A stretch of 64,000 nucleotides of DNA from Marinobacter sp. F3R08 (GCF_018860425.1 NZ_JAHKPI010000014.1:1178329-1242328), one strand, 5' to 3'; shown: positions 27,014-35,329, numbered from the stretch's first letter. A program made the numbers and translations. Notes: generated by a model not told the origin, from the letters alone.

Positions 27014-27754
27014 ATGTCAGTCGCTTCCTATTCTTATCAGCTTCAGCCAGACCGAGTGCGTGTCGAGTTTTTCCGCCTCCTTCCCATCTCATTATTTGTG
27101 GTGGCGTTTGGTGCTGCCTTTGGTTTGGCGGCTACCCAGAAAGGTCTTGAACCGCTGCAGGCGATGTTGATGAGTGCAACCGTTTTCGCCGGTGCCTCCC
27201 AGTTTGCAGCCGTTGATATGTGGGGCGCCGAAGTGTCGGTTCTGCCGATGATCGCGGTGGTGTTCGCCATCAACTCCCGCCATTTGCTGATGGGGGCCTC
27301 GTTGTACCCCATGCTCAGGGATGTCTCTCCTGGCAAACGCTACGGTCTGGTGTTGTTGCTGACCGATGCCAACTGGGCGGTATCTGCCCAGGAATATCAG
27401 AATGGTCGACGCAATCTGGAAGTGATTCTGGGGGGCGGGCTGGTGCTATGGCTGGCGTGGATTGTGGGCACCTTCCTCGGGGTTTATTTCGGTGGTCTGC
27501 TGCAGAATCCGAAGTCGTTGGGGCTGGACATGGTTCTGGGGTGTTTCCTGTTGTCCATGGCGCTGGGAGGAAAGAAATCACCCAGAGTGCTGGTGGCCTG
27601 GACGGTCTCGGCTATGGCGTCGTTGGCCGCCTGGAAATGGCTGCCGCCCAATACCCATGTGGTTGTGGGGGCGCTGGCTGGAGGCGCCATTGGCCTGTTC
27701 TGGCTCGAGGGCAGACCTTCGTCCGACCAGGAGGCTACTGCCAATGACCATTGA
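27014..27754 (+). CDS. azlC: AzlC-family branched-chain amino-acid exporter, large subunit
   Basis: A 246-residue membrane protein of the AzlC/LIV-E family, which with AzlD exports branched-chain amino acids. The helix-rich N-terminal half contains PISLFVVAFGAAFGLAATQ and the family stretch SATVFAGASQFAAVDMWG, followed by AINSRHLLMGASLYPML. A canonical ribosome binding site is not seen; the ATG sits in a structured region. azlD overlaps its 3' end by 11 bases. It is divergent from leucine dehydrogenase, so import, oxidation and export genes for the same amino acids flank one operator-like palindrome. Confidence 0.88.
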   Translation: MSVASYSYQLQPDRVRVEFFRLLPISLFVVAFGAAFGLAATQKGLEPLQAMLMSATVFAGASQFAAVDMWGAEVSVLPMIAVVFAINSRHLLMGASLYPMLRDVSPGKRYGLVLLLTDANWAVSAQEYQNGRRNLEVILGGGLVLWLAWIVGTFLGVYFGGLLQNPKSLGLDMVLGCFLLSMALGGKKSPRVLVAWTVSAMASLAAWKWLPPNTHVVVGALAGGAIGLFWLEGRPSSDQEATANDH

Positions 27755-28055
27755 AACCACCCCGACAGGTATCCTGTTGCTGATCGCGATTATGGCTGTC
27801 GTGACTCTGGTGACGCGCTTTGGCGGCGTGTTTGTAATGTCCTTTGTGAAAATCAATCCACGGATTGAGAGTTTCATCAATACCATGGCCAGCTCGGTTC
27901 TTATTGCGATTGTGGTGCCCATGGCGGTCAATGGTGACGCTGGTGCACTGGCGGCCCTGGGAGCAACAGCCCTTACCATGCTGGCATTGCAAAAACCTCT
28001 GCCAGCCATTGCGGCAGGGATTACCGCTGCCGGTATTGTGCGTTACCTGGTGTAA
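27744..28055 (+). CDS. azlD: AzlD-family branched-chain amino-acid exporter, small subunit
   Basis: A 103-residue membrane protein with three to four helices, starting MTIETTPTGILLLIAIMAVV and containing VTRFGGVFVMSFVKINPRIE and a C-terminal ALQKPLPAIAAGITAAGIVR. This is the AzlD partner of AzlC. The ATG at 27744 overlaps azlC by 11 bases with GGAGG upstream inside azlC, so the two are translationally coupled. Confidence 0.88.
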   Translation: MTIETTPTGILLLIAIMAVVTLVTRFGGVFVMSFVKINPRIESFINTMASSVLIAIVVPMAVNGDAGALAALGATALTMLALQKPLPAIAAGITAAGIVRYLV

Positions 28056-28085
28056 TCCGCTGTTTTTTTTCTGCCTGAAATTCGC

Positions 28086-28112
28086 TCAAGTTGAGGGCCT
28101 GCTAGCCGATAT
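28086..28112 (+). promoter_or_regulatory. sigma-28 (FliA)-type promoter candidate
   Basis: TCAAGTTG, an 11-base spacer, then GCCGATAT. This matches the flagellar sigma-28 consensus TAAAGTTT-N11-GCCGATAA in both blocks and exactly in spacing. It starts 58 bases before the ATG of the gene at 28144, so transcription would begin in a normal-length leader. No other intergenic GCCGATA block with a matching upstream box was noticed in the window. Confidence 0.7.
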
Positions 28113-28134
28113 ACCTGTATAGCGACTACAGGTA
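28112..28134. promoter_or_regulatory. 8-bp inverted repeat just downstream of the sigma-28 promoter
   Basis: TACCTGTA (28112-28119) and TACAGGTA (28127-28134) are perfect complements with a seven-base spacer, ending nine bases before the ATG at 28144. It begins at the last base of the -10 element, so it would include the transcription start. It could be a repressor operator or a short leader hairpin at the ribosome binding site. Confidence 0.5.
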
Positions 28135-28143
28135 CTGAAAGCC

Positions 28144-29460
28144 ATGATTTCCTCCAGCCAGATTTCCTTTACTCAGGACAGTTCCCGCCAGGTCTTGGCG
28201 TCTGACAGCAGCCAGCTGCGCATTAACAGTCAGCCGGCGGCCACTCCAGGTACCGATGCAAATGCGACAGGCTCTGAGCTCAGCATTTTGCGCCAGGCCG
28301 CCTATCGTTATAGCCGCGACGAACAGCTTGCCTTCAGTGGCAGCAGTACGGTTACCAGGGAGGGGCAGCAGAACGTCTTTACCAGTGCTCAGTTCGCTGA
28401 ATCGGCGACCGACCTGCTTCTGATGGGTCAACAGGCGCTGAGTGTCAGTCGTGCGGCCCTGGGCAGTGAGGCAGGCGTCGAGGCCCAGGGCAGTCTCTCA
28501 GTCTCAGCCGGGCGTTACATGTTCTACGCCGAAAGTGAATCCAGGAGCTTCACGTCAACAGGCACTATCGCCCTGGAAAACGGCGAAACCATCGATTTCA
28601 CTCTTTCCCTGCGACAATCCCAATCCCGCACCTATGAGTATTCGGAGCTGGTTCAGATTCAGGAGCGGCCGTTGACTGATCCGCTGGTGATCAACTTCGG
28701 CAATGCGACGGCTCGTCTGACCGACACACTCTTCGAATTCGATTTGAACGGCAACGGAGACTCCGGTCAGTTTGCGACTCTCGGTGGCGGTAGTGGATAT
28801 CTGGTTCTGGATCGCAACGGTAATGGCACAGTAGACGACGGCTCGGAGCTGTTTGGACCTCAAACTGGCTCTGGATTCGGTGAGCTGGCCCGATTCGATG
28901 ATGACGGTAATCGCTGGATTGACGCCAGTGATGAGATTTTTGCGTCACTCTCGGTCTGGGTGCAGACTGCTGACGGCTCCCAGGCGCTGAGATCACTTGA
29001 GGACGTGGGCGTTCAGGCGCTGTATGTGGACCATGTGGATGGTCGCTTCACCCTCGCCAACAGTCAGGGCGTGCCACTGGGCCAGATTAAAGGTGCCGGC
29101 ATTTACCTGACCACCGATGGGGAAGTCCGTACCCTGGAAGAAATCGATCTGGCGGAACAGAACACCGTTGATGCGCCCGCCACGGAAACCAGGCTGCCCA
29201 CGGACAGTGGGGCGACAGATCGCGATAGCAGCGGGCTGGTGGAGGCCCGCCTGGAAGCGATGCGTTCGGCGCTCGAGAAACTTGATGACATACGCGAGAA
29301 GCAGAAGGCGTTTATTGAAGCGTCGAAAGAATCCGGGAAGGCGGACTCACCGATTGCCGATTATCTGAAGCTGATTGATGAGATGCGCATCGAGATGCTC
29401 AACAGCCAGGACGAGAAGAAACAGGCCGCCAGTCGATACCTGGAGTTTGCAAGACTCTGA
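28144..29460 (+). CDS. uncharacterised EF-hand-like protein, probably flagellar regulon
   Basis: A 438-residue protein without signal peptide. The N-terminal half (residues 1-200) is Ser/Thr/Gln-rich and unrecognised. Residues about 200-270 carry two calcium-loop-like segments, FDLNGNGDSG and VLDRNGNGTVDDGSELFG, then FDDDGNRWIDASDEIF and a segment (SLSVWVQTADGS) of the kind seen in RTX-type and haemolysin-like Ca2+ proteins. The C-terminus (about 365-438) is a charged helical coiled coil. The upstream sigma-28-type promoter suggests coregulation with motility genes. Whether it is secreted by a type I or flagellar route is unknown. Confidence 0.6.
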   Translation: MISSSQISFTQDSSRQVLASDSSQLRINSQPAATPGTDANATGSELSILRQAAYRYSRDEQLAFSGSSTVTREGQQNVFTSAQFAESATDLLLMGQQALSVSRAALGSEAGVEAQGSLSVSAGRYMFYAESESRSFTSTGTIALENGETIDFTLSLRQSQSRTYEYSELVQIQERPLTDPLVINFGNATARLTDTLFEFDLNGNGDSGQFATLGGGSGYLVLDRNGNGTVDDGSELFGPQTGSGFGELARFDDDGNRWIDASDEIFASLSVWVQTADGSQALRSLEDVGVQALYVDHVDGRFTLANSQGVPLGQIKGAGIYLTTDGEVRTLEEIDLAEQNTVDAPATETRLPTDSGATDRDSSGLVEARLEAMRSALEKLDDIREKQKAFIEASKESGKADSPIADYLKLIDEMRIEMLNSQDEKKQAASRYLEFARL

Positions 29461-29499
29461 ACGACGGCTTTGGTGCCCCTGCGTGACGGTTCTTCGGAT

Positions 29500-30270
29500 C
29501 TAGGGAGAGTCTTCGGGCATAGGGTTGGTGTTTCTGAGTGCCAACTCCCCGATGCCAGGCAGTTTTACCCCAAGCGCTAAGGGGTTAATGCCGAAAGAAA
29601 GGCCCAGAAGGTTCAGTTCAAAACCCTCCCTGACGCCTGCCAGCAAACCGAAATAACCGCCCAGCGACAGTTGATAACCGGCTCCGCCCGGAACCTGGGC
29701 TACCAGCCGGTCGCCCAGGTAATCCTTGCCAATCGCATGGTTTGGTAAGGCCACATCAAGACCGGGAACCTCACGAATCACCCACGCCACAAAGGTATTG
29801 CTGTTGGGGCCGGGCCAGGCTTCGTATTCAGTCGGATAGGGATAGGACTGAACTGCCTGGTAGATGTCGGGAATCAGCTCTTCCGCCTGCTCTCCACGGA
29901 TATCGGCATAGAGTTCCGGCCTGGAACCGTACCAGTGCCGATCCGGTTCGCCCGGGCGGGAATTGACGACGTACTTGCGCCACCCGGTAACCTCATGAAC
30001 GCGGTAGTGGCTGGCACCCTTTTCCTTGGTGGCAACCCAGGTATGCACGGCGAAGTAACCCCGCCAGCTCCAGGCTCGCGCACCGTAGACCTGGACAATG
30101 GCTTCCTCGGCCTCGTCAGGTCGGGGAGCTATCCGGGCACTTTCCCGGGTTGCGGTTTGCCAGCTCTCTGCTCCCTGAAGACTGCCACTGGTGGCCAGCA
30201 GCAGTGGGCCAGACAGCAAGAGAACCAGGGCGCCAAGGAACCAGCCCGTGTATCTGAAGAATCGTTTCAT
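29500..30270 (-). CDS. DUF3750 family membrane-anchored protein
   Basis: A 256-residue protein with one N-terminal membrane helix (about residues 9-28) and a soluble DUF3750 domain exported to the periplasm. Recognisable segments include VQVYGARAWSWRGYFAVHTW, YRVHEVTGWRKYVVNSRPGE and WPGPNSNTFVAWVIREVPGL. The Cys-free NSNTFV pattern and the H and W residues hint at an amidase-like fold, but no activity is known for the family. I chose the ATG at 30270 over one 24 bases earlier because the signal anchor then starts the protein. Confidence 0.75.
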   Translation of the reverse strand: MKRFFRYTGWFLGALVLLLSGPLLLATSGSLQGAESWQTATRESARIAPRPDEAEEAIVQVYGARAWSWRGYFAVHTWVATKEKGASHYRVHEVTGWRKYVVNSRPGEPDRHWYGSRPELYADIRGEQAEELIPDIYQAVQSYPYPTEYEAWPGPNSNTFVAWVIREVPGLDVALPNHAIGKDYLGDRLVAQVPGGAGYQLSLGGYFGLLAGVREGFELNLLGLSFGINPLALGVKLPGIGELALRNTNPMPEDSP

Positions 30271-30462
30271 GAATCCTATCCGGAGTGTAAGCATTAAGGT
30301 GACTGGCCAGGGGAGATAAAGTTCCTGATCCAGACATCAATGACAGTGAACAGGTACGCCCACCGACAGCGGCCGGATGAGTCTCAGTCCGGTTGCCGTT
30401 TGCCGGCGGATCGCTTGTCTTCTAGGCTCAGGGGTACAGGCGGCAGTTTTCAGGAGGTTCAC

Positions 30463-30678
30463 ATGTCTGATCATCATGTTTACAAGAAAGTAGAAATAGT
30501 CGGCTCATCCAGGAAAAGCATTGAAGATGCTATCGACAATGCCATTGCCGAGTGCGGGAAAAGCGTAAACAACATGGAATGGTTTGAGGTTACGGAGACC
30601 CGTGGTCACATCGTTGATGGCAAGGTGGGGCATTACCAGGTGGTGATGAAAGTGGGATTCCGGATAGCCAACAGCTGA
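30463..30678 (+). CDS. dodecin
   Basis: A 71-residue dodecin, a small dodecameric flavin-binding protein that stores or buffers FMN/riboflavin in the cytoplasm. The family pattern is present: VYKKVEIVGSSRKSIEDAID, NMEWFEVTETRGHI with the flavin-stacking Trp (Trp39), and GHYQVVMKVGFRI. The ATG at 30463 has AGGAGG eight bases upstream. It is monocistronic; the upstream 168-base gap to the DUF3750 gene holds no other gene. Confidence 0.9.
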   Translation: MSDHHVYKKVEIVGSSRKSIEDAIDNAIAECGKSVNNMEWFEVTETRGHIVDGKVGHYQVVMKVGFRIANS

Positions 30679-30691
30679 GCACCACTGATCG

Positions 30692-31357
30692 TCAATCGGC
30701 TCTGACAGCCCGACGGCGGATAACGGACGCCAGCTGATTCATAAGGTCACGGGCTTCCCCTTCGTGGAGGCTCTGGCATTTTTCCTGCAGCTCCCGCCGG
30801 TCGTGGCTGGATGAGGTACTTGAGACGTCCTTGCGAAGGTCCAGATACTGGCAGGCCGCCAGATGGGCCTTGATCTCGGCATCGATCAGCCGGGTCACCA
30901 GTTCATCGACGGATTCGGCACAGAAAGGTCGATTCCTGTTGAGCAGGTTGCGTGCGTCGAGGGCGGCATTGCGGGCGTCCATCCTGAGCTCGCTCACAGA
31001 TTCACCCGCTTCTGCCGCTCTGAGAAACAGGCCCAGGCGTTCGTGGAGATGCCAGAGCTGAGGCCAGATCTGGCCATAAGCTTCCAGTTCGGTGTGGTAG
31101 CGGGCGACGTCGAGAGACGGACCCGGGGCGCTGCCACCGGCCTCTCCCGGGCGGTTGAACTGGGCTACCCGTATGTCGTCAACCTCCCGCCATAGAGTGT
31201 CCGAACGCTCGCGCAGTGCCGACAGCTGATCCTGACTTCGGCGGCGCGCTCCTGAACCAAGGAACAGGGCGATAAGCGCCAGCCCGCAGGCGCCTGCGGC
31301 AAGCAGAAGTGACAGACTGCCTGCCGATAACGTGCTCCATAATGGGGCTGTATCCAA
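30692..31357 (-). CDS. membrane-anchored helical protein of unknown function
   Basis: A 221-residue protein with one N-terminal membrane helix (about residues 12-33) and a long cytoplasmic or periplasmic helical part rich in Arg, Glu, Gln and Leu (LREVDDIRVAQ region, then GQIWPQLWHLHERLGLFLRA). No domain is recognised. The reading frame begins at a TTG at 31357 with GGGGGT upstream; no in-frame ATG is available near the N-terminus. It lies between dodecin and the FemAB-like gene, with no obvious operon. Confidence 0.6.
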   Translation of the reverse strand: MDTAPLWSTLSAGSLSLLLAAGACGLALIALFLGSGARRRSQDQLSALRERSDTLWREVDDIRVAQFNRPGEAGGSAPGPSLDVARYHTELEAYGQIWPQLWHLHERLGLFLRAAEAGESVSELRMDARNAALDARNLLNRNRPFCAESVDELVTRLIDAEIKAHLAACQYLDLRKDVSSTSSSHDRRELQEKCQSLHEGEARDLMNQLASVIRRRAVRAD

Positions 31358-31405
31358 TGTGTCCGACCCCCGCTCAAATTCTCTCTGGGTCTTTCAGTAT
31401 AGAAG

Positions 31406-32572
31406 CTATTCGGGGGCCTGCTGCCGAAACGGTAAAGCAGATTGGGCGTCGTTGAAGTAGCCGAGCACATGGTCGGCTTCTTCACGGGTGAAGTTTTCGA
31501 TAGCTTCCCGAAAGCCGGGATGCAAAATGCCATGCCAGGAATGAGTGATGACAGGTTCAAAACCGCGAACCAGTTTGTGTTCGCCCTGTGCGCCAGCATC
31601 AATGTGAGGCAGCCCGAGATCTATGGCCAGTTCGATGCCCTGATAATAGCAAGTCTCGAAGTGCAGATGGTTATATTCATCAAGGCATCCCCAGTAGCGC
31701 CCGTAAAGGGTGTCCTCACCGGTCAGGAAGAGGGCGCCGGCGATCATTTCGTCTTCATGAACGGCCATGATGAAGTGCACGTGCTCGGGCAGCTGAGCCA
31801 GAAGGCGTTCGAAAAAACGCTTGTTCAGATAAGGTTGCTGGCCGCGTTTCAGGTAAGTCGCCTGGTAGAATACGTAGAAGGCTGAAAGCACGCGCTCAGG
31901 GATTTCCCGGCCGTGAAAACGGGCGAAGGAAATGCCTTGCTCAGCGACCTGGCGGCGCTCTTTACGAATGGATTTGCGTTTGCGGGAATTCAGCGCTGCC
32001 AGAAAATCCTCGAAATTTCCGTAACCGTGGTTGTGCCAGTGGAACTGGCAACCGATTCGATGCAACTCCGTGTCATGATGAAGCAGCTTCTGGTCTTCGG
32101 TGTCCGGAAACAGGAGATGCCAGGAATGGGCGCCAAGGTTTCCGGTTAGCGTGTCCAGCAGATCATGGAGCTGTTCCGGTCCGAGTTGCTTGCGCAGGGC
32201 GTTATCAAGCAGCAGCCTGGGGCCTGCAGAAGGGGTGAAGGGGACAGCGATGAGTAACTTCGGGTAGTAATCGAGGCCGTGGCGCTGATAGGCATCGGCC
32301 CAGGCCCAGTCGAAAACGTATTCGCCCATGGAGTGGCTCTTGAGGAATGCGGGCGCCAATCCCACAATCTTACCTGCGCTCCGGAAGATCAGATGGCTTG
32401 GTGTCCATCCCGTCGCCTCAGAGGTGCAGGCAGACTCCTCGAGAGCCTGGAAGAACTCGTAACGGAGGAACGGATTGGTGTGTCCCGCCAGTCGTCGCCA
32501 TTCCTCTTTGGGAATGGCGGTGATACTGGAACAGGTTTCCAGGGTGAAATCGGGAAGTCCGGGTTCTGGCAT
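31406..32572 (-). CDS. FemAB-like GNAT-fold protein (DUF482)
   Basis: A 388-residue protein of the FemAB-like/peptidoglycan-associated GNAT family. The central segments HWHNHGYGNFEDFLAALNSR and KRKSIRKERRQV (about residues 177-208) and RYWGCLDEYNHLHFETCYYQ (about 289-308) match the family, as does the C-terminal LPHIDAGAQGEHKLVRGFEP. Family members are predicted acyl-tRNA-dependent or acyl-CoA-dependent aminoacyl/acyl transferases; the substrate is not known. It is separate from neighbours and close to the Spy-like gene. Confidence 0.72.
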   Translation of the reverse strand: MPEPGLPDFTLETCSSITAIPKEEWRRLAGHTNPFLRYEFFQALEESACTSEATGWTPSHLIFRSAGKIVGLAPAFLKSHSMGEYVFDWAWADAYQRHGLDYYPKLLIAVPFTPSAGPRLLLDNALRKQLGPEQLHDLLDTLTGNLGAHSWHLLFPDTEDQKLLHHDTELHRIGCQFHWHNHGYGNFEDFLAALNSRKRKSIRKERRQVAEQGISFARFHGREIPERVLSAFYVFYQATYLKRGQQPYLNKRFFERLLAQLPEHVHFIMAVHEDEMIAGALFLTGEDTLYGRYWGCLDEYNHLHFETCYYQGIELAIDLGLPHIDAGAQGEHKLVRGFEPVITHSWHGILHPGFREAIENFTREEADHVLGYFNDAQSALPFRQQAPE

Positions 32573-32628
32573 GGTCGGGCAGTGCTCCTTGTTCTACCCG
32601 ATACCATACGTCAGAACCCGGCGTTTGA

Positions 32629-32979
32629 TCACTCTTTGATTTCAGCGCAGCGTTTTTCCATTTTCTCGTGCCATTTTTTCATGCGCTTTTCGTGCTTTTC
32701 GTGCCGTTCTTCGTGAATGTCGTTCCAGATCTTGCGTTGCTCGTCGTTCAGCTTGAGGCGCTCGGCCGTGGCTTCCAGACGTTCGGCCATCTTCTCTTTG
32801 CGTTCCTCACGATCAAACCTGCCTTTGCCTTCTTTAAAATTCTCGCACATCTTCTCGATATTCTGTTTGTCGCCATGATGCATCTTGCCGTGGTCATCAG
32901 CCATGAGAGCGGGGCTGCCCATGAACAGAGCAGAAGCCAGGGCGCCAGCGGCGAGAATTGAACGGGTACGTGTTTTCAT
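32629..32979 (-). CDS. Spy/CpxP-like periplasmic protein
   Basis: A 116-residue exported protein: signal peptide ending near ALMA (residue about 27), then a short His-rich patch (DDHGKMHHGDK) and a charged helical segment including RLEATAERLKLNDEQRKIW. The LKLNDEQ motif resembles the LTxxQ repeats of Spy and CpxP, periplasmic chaperones and feedback inhibitors of the Cpx pathway. It is divergent from a CpxR/CpxA-like pair, the arrangement of cpxP and cpxRA in enterobacteria. The extreme Glu/Lys/His composition at the C-terminus is unusual. Confidence 0.78.
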   Translation of the reverse strand: MKTRTRSILAAGALASALFMGSPALMADDHGKMHHGDKQNIEKMCENFKEGKGRFDREERKEKMAERLEATAERLKLNDEQRKIWNDIHEERHEKHEKRMKKWHEKMEKRCAEIKE

Positions 32980-33155
32980 AGGTTTTTCTCCATTGTTACT
33001 GCCTTGGCAGCGGTTTCATTGATGGCTGCCATGTTACCGTTCGGATTCGTCAACGAGCGTCAGGCATTTGTAAAGGTTCTGCAAAGGAAATCTGGCGCAA
33101 GCAGCGGCTTTTCCGGGGCGTGTTAGACTGCAGCCTGAAACGTTGGAGAAACAGT

Positions 33156-33842
33156 ATGCAGAACAGGGTTCTACTGGTTGAAGACGATGAGGAATTGCGG
33201 GAACTGCTTGCGCGGTACCTTAGCAATCAGGGATTCACGGTTCGTGAAGCGGCTAACGGTCGGGACGGACTGGCGCTGGCTCTGGGGCAGGACTGCGACA
33301 TTGTGGTGCTGGACATCATGCTGCCAGATATCAGTGGGCTCGAGGTGTTGCGGGAGTTGCGTGCCGAAACACACTTGCCGGTTGTGCTTTTGACCGCCCG
33401 CGGAGACGAAACCGATCGAATTGTCGGCTTCGAGGTGGGTGCCGATGATTACATCCCCAAACCCTGTAACCCGAGGGAGCTGGTGGCCCGCCTGCAGGCT
33501 CTTTTACGTCGAATTGCCTGGGACCAGAAATCGGAAGTTAATGCTGGGCAAAGCTATGGTGATGTGAGAGTTGAACCGGGGCATCGACGAATCTATCAGA
33601 ACGATAAGGCATTGGATCTGACCGCGACAGAATACGAGGTTCTGCAGGTTTTACTGGCCCACGCAGGTAGCGTGGTTCGAAAAACTGATCTGATGCAGTG
33701 GGCTCTGGGTCGACGGCTGGAAGCCTATGACCGGACCCTTGATATGCACATCAGTAATCTTCGACGGAAGCTGGGCAATGAGGATCCACCGAGGATCGAA
33801 ACCGTGCGAGGTCTTGGCTACAGTTATCGGGTGCCGGAATGA
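33156..33842 (+). CDS. cpxR: OmpR/CpxR-family response regulator
   Basis: A 228-residue response regulator: receiver domain (phospho-acceptor Asp53 in VVLDIMLPD, acidic pair ED at 9-10, Lys in YIPKP) and a C-terminal winged-helix DNA-binding domain (LDLTATEYEVLQVLLAH and a DMHISNLRRKL recognition helix). The ATG at 33156 has GGAG upstream; the frame is open to 33120. It overlaps the sensor kinase by four bases and is divergent from the Spy/CpxP-like gene. The CpxR name is by context and similarity, not proven. Confidence 0.85.
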   Translation: MQNRVLLVEDDEELRELLARYLSNQGFTVREAANGRDGLALALGQDCDIVVLDIMLPDISGLEVLRELRAETHLPVVLLTARGDETDRIVGFEVGADDYIPKPCNPRELVARLQALLRRIAWDQKSEVNAGQSYGDVRVEPGHRRIYQNDKALDLTATEYEVLQVLLAHAGSVVRKTDLMQWALGRRLEAYDRTLDMHISNLRRKLGNEDPPRIETVRGLGYSYRVPE

Positions 33843-35161
33843 AGCGTAAAGTGACCTTTCCATTGTTCTGGCGGATCTTTTTTTCGATCTGGCTTGCCAT
33901 GGCGGTGACGGTGGTGGCCAGCAATATAGCGACCCGTGTGCTTCTGGATCGTGAGCGACAGGCTATTGAGCGGCAAACGGGATTGCTGGATGTTGCCCGG
34001 GAAGCGGTAGAAATCCGTGAATCACCTGAGCGGGGCAGTGTCTGGCGCTTTCTGAAGTCAGAGGGTGAGCGGTTGGATCTGCATCTGATGCTGCTTGCAA
34101 AAGGCAAGCATGATGGCCGACTGCCTTCGCATATCCGTGAGCGAATGGATGCAGGCTGGTATCAGCAGAAGCCGGCAGTTCTGGATGTCGATGAGAAGTA
34201 TCGTCTGGTGGCATGGCCAAGAACCCAGGGGGAAGGCTGGCTGGATCCAAGGTTTTTCAGAACCATTGAGCTTGGCCTTGCTTTTGTGATGATTTCTCTG
34301 GCGTGCTGGTGGATTGCCCGGCGGGTGTCCCGTCCCCTGCGGCACATGGAATCAACAGCCCAGGCAATTTCACAGGGCGCCAATTCGCTTCGTGTAAGCG
34401 AGCATATTGCGCGGCGCCGTGATGAGGTGGGATTGCTTGCGACCGCCTTCAATAATATGACGGAACAGCTTTGCAACCTGCTGGAGCGCCAGAAACATTT
34501 GCTCCGGGATATCTCTCACGATCTCCGAACCCCCCTGGCACGCCAGCGCGTTGCCATAGAACTGGCCAGTGAATCCGGTGCAGACGAAGAGCTGATGGCC
34601 AGCATCCTGCGGCAGAATGAGCGTCTTGAGACGATGACAGGTCAGATATTAACCCTGTATCGGGTGACGGATGCGGGTGGAGATATTTCGCGGGAGGCGC
34701 TCAGACCGGTGCAGGTGATCAACCGGGTTCTGCAGGACGCCGCCGACTACGCGGAGCACCAGGGTGTTGACTGCAAACTGGTGGTTTCGCCGGATGCCTC
34801 CGGCGCATCGGTGCTTGGCGATGAGGGGCTGTTGGGGCGGGCACTTGATAATATTCTCCAGAATGCGCTCGATCATACGCCGCCCGGAAAGGCTGTGCAT
34901 CTGGGCCTGACTGTTTCTGAAGGCTGGCTCAGCCTGACGGTTGACGATGAGGGGCCGGGCGTTTCCGAGGAGTCGATCGGACACCTTTTCGAACCGTTCT
35001 TCAGGGCGGATAAGTCCCGGGGTGGTCAAGGCTGGGGGCTGGGACTGGCAATCGCCAGGGATATCGTGCGTTCCCATGACGGCGACATTGCTGCAGAGAC
35101 AGGTGACCGGGGAGGGTTACGGATCAGGATCCATCTGCCGGTGTTTTTCGGTGGTGGGTGA
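33839..35161 (+). CDS. cpxA: CpxA-like sensor histidine kinase
   Basis: A 440-residue transmembrane sensor kinase with two membrane helices (about residues 7-30 and 144-163) flanking a periplasmic sensor of about 110 residues, HAMP, dimerisation domain with His227 in RDISHDLRTPLARQ, and an ATP-binding domain with NILQNALDHTP, DEGPGV and GQGWGLGLAIARDI. It overlaps the response regulator by four bases. With the divergent Spy/CpxP-like gene it forms a Cpx-like envelope-stress module. The periplasmic sensor is similar in length to that of CpxA. Confidence 0.87.
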   Translation: MKRKVTFPLFWRIFFSIWLAMAVTVVASNIATRVLLDRERQAIERQTGLLDVAREAVEIRESPERGSVWRFLKSEGERLDLHLMLLAKGKHDGRLPSHIRERMDAGWYQQKPAVLDVDEKYRLVAWPRTQGEGWLDPRFFRTIELGLAFVMISLACWWIARRVSRPLRHMESTAQAISQGANSLRVSEHIARRRDEVGLLATAFNNMTEQLCNLLERQKHLLRDISHDLRTPLARQRVAIELASESGADEELMASILRQNERLETMTGQILTLYRVTDAGGDISREALRPVQVINRVLQDAADYAEHQGVDCKLVVSPDASGASVLGDEGLLGRALDNILQNALDHTPPGKAVHLGLTVSEGWLSLTVDDEGPGVSEESIGHLFEPFFRADKSRGGQGWGLGLAIARDIVRSHDGDIAAETGDRGGLRIRIHLPVFFGGG

Positions 35162-35317
35162 TTCCGGCTCAACCTCCGTCGGTTTCAGGGATATTGCGTC
35201 AGAAAAATCGATGCCTTCCTGCAACTCGTCCTCGTCAAACCGGATGCCGCAGGCTGCTTTTCGGATTTTCGCGGGTTGTGCCGAGCCCCGGCTGTTGTAT
35301 TCGTCTTCAGAGGCCAT
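35117..35317 (-). CDS. tentative small acidic protein
   Basis: A possible 66-residue frame starting MASEDEYNSRG, very acidic in the middle (RFDEDELQEGIDFSD) with a Pro/Glu/Ser tail. It would run antisense to the last 45 bases of the sensor kinase and is divergent from the YigZ gene. No good ribosome binding site precedes the ATG at 35317. The composition looks more protein-like than a random shadow frame, and 156 of its 201 bases lie outside other genes. It could still be chance. Confidence 0.3.
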   Translation of the reverse strand: MASEDEYNSRGSAQPAKIRKAACGIRFDEDELQEGIDFSDAISLKPTEVEPESPTTEKHRQMDPDP

Positions 35318-35329
35318 AGGTCGTTGTCC

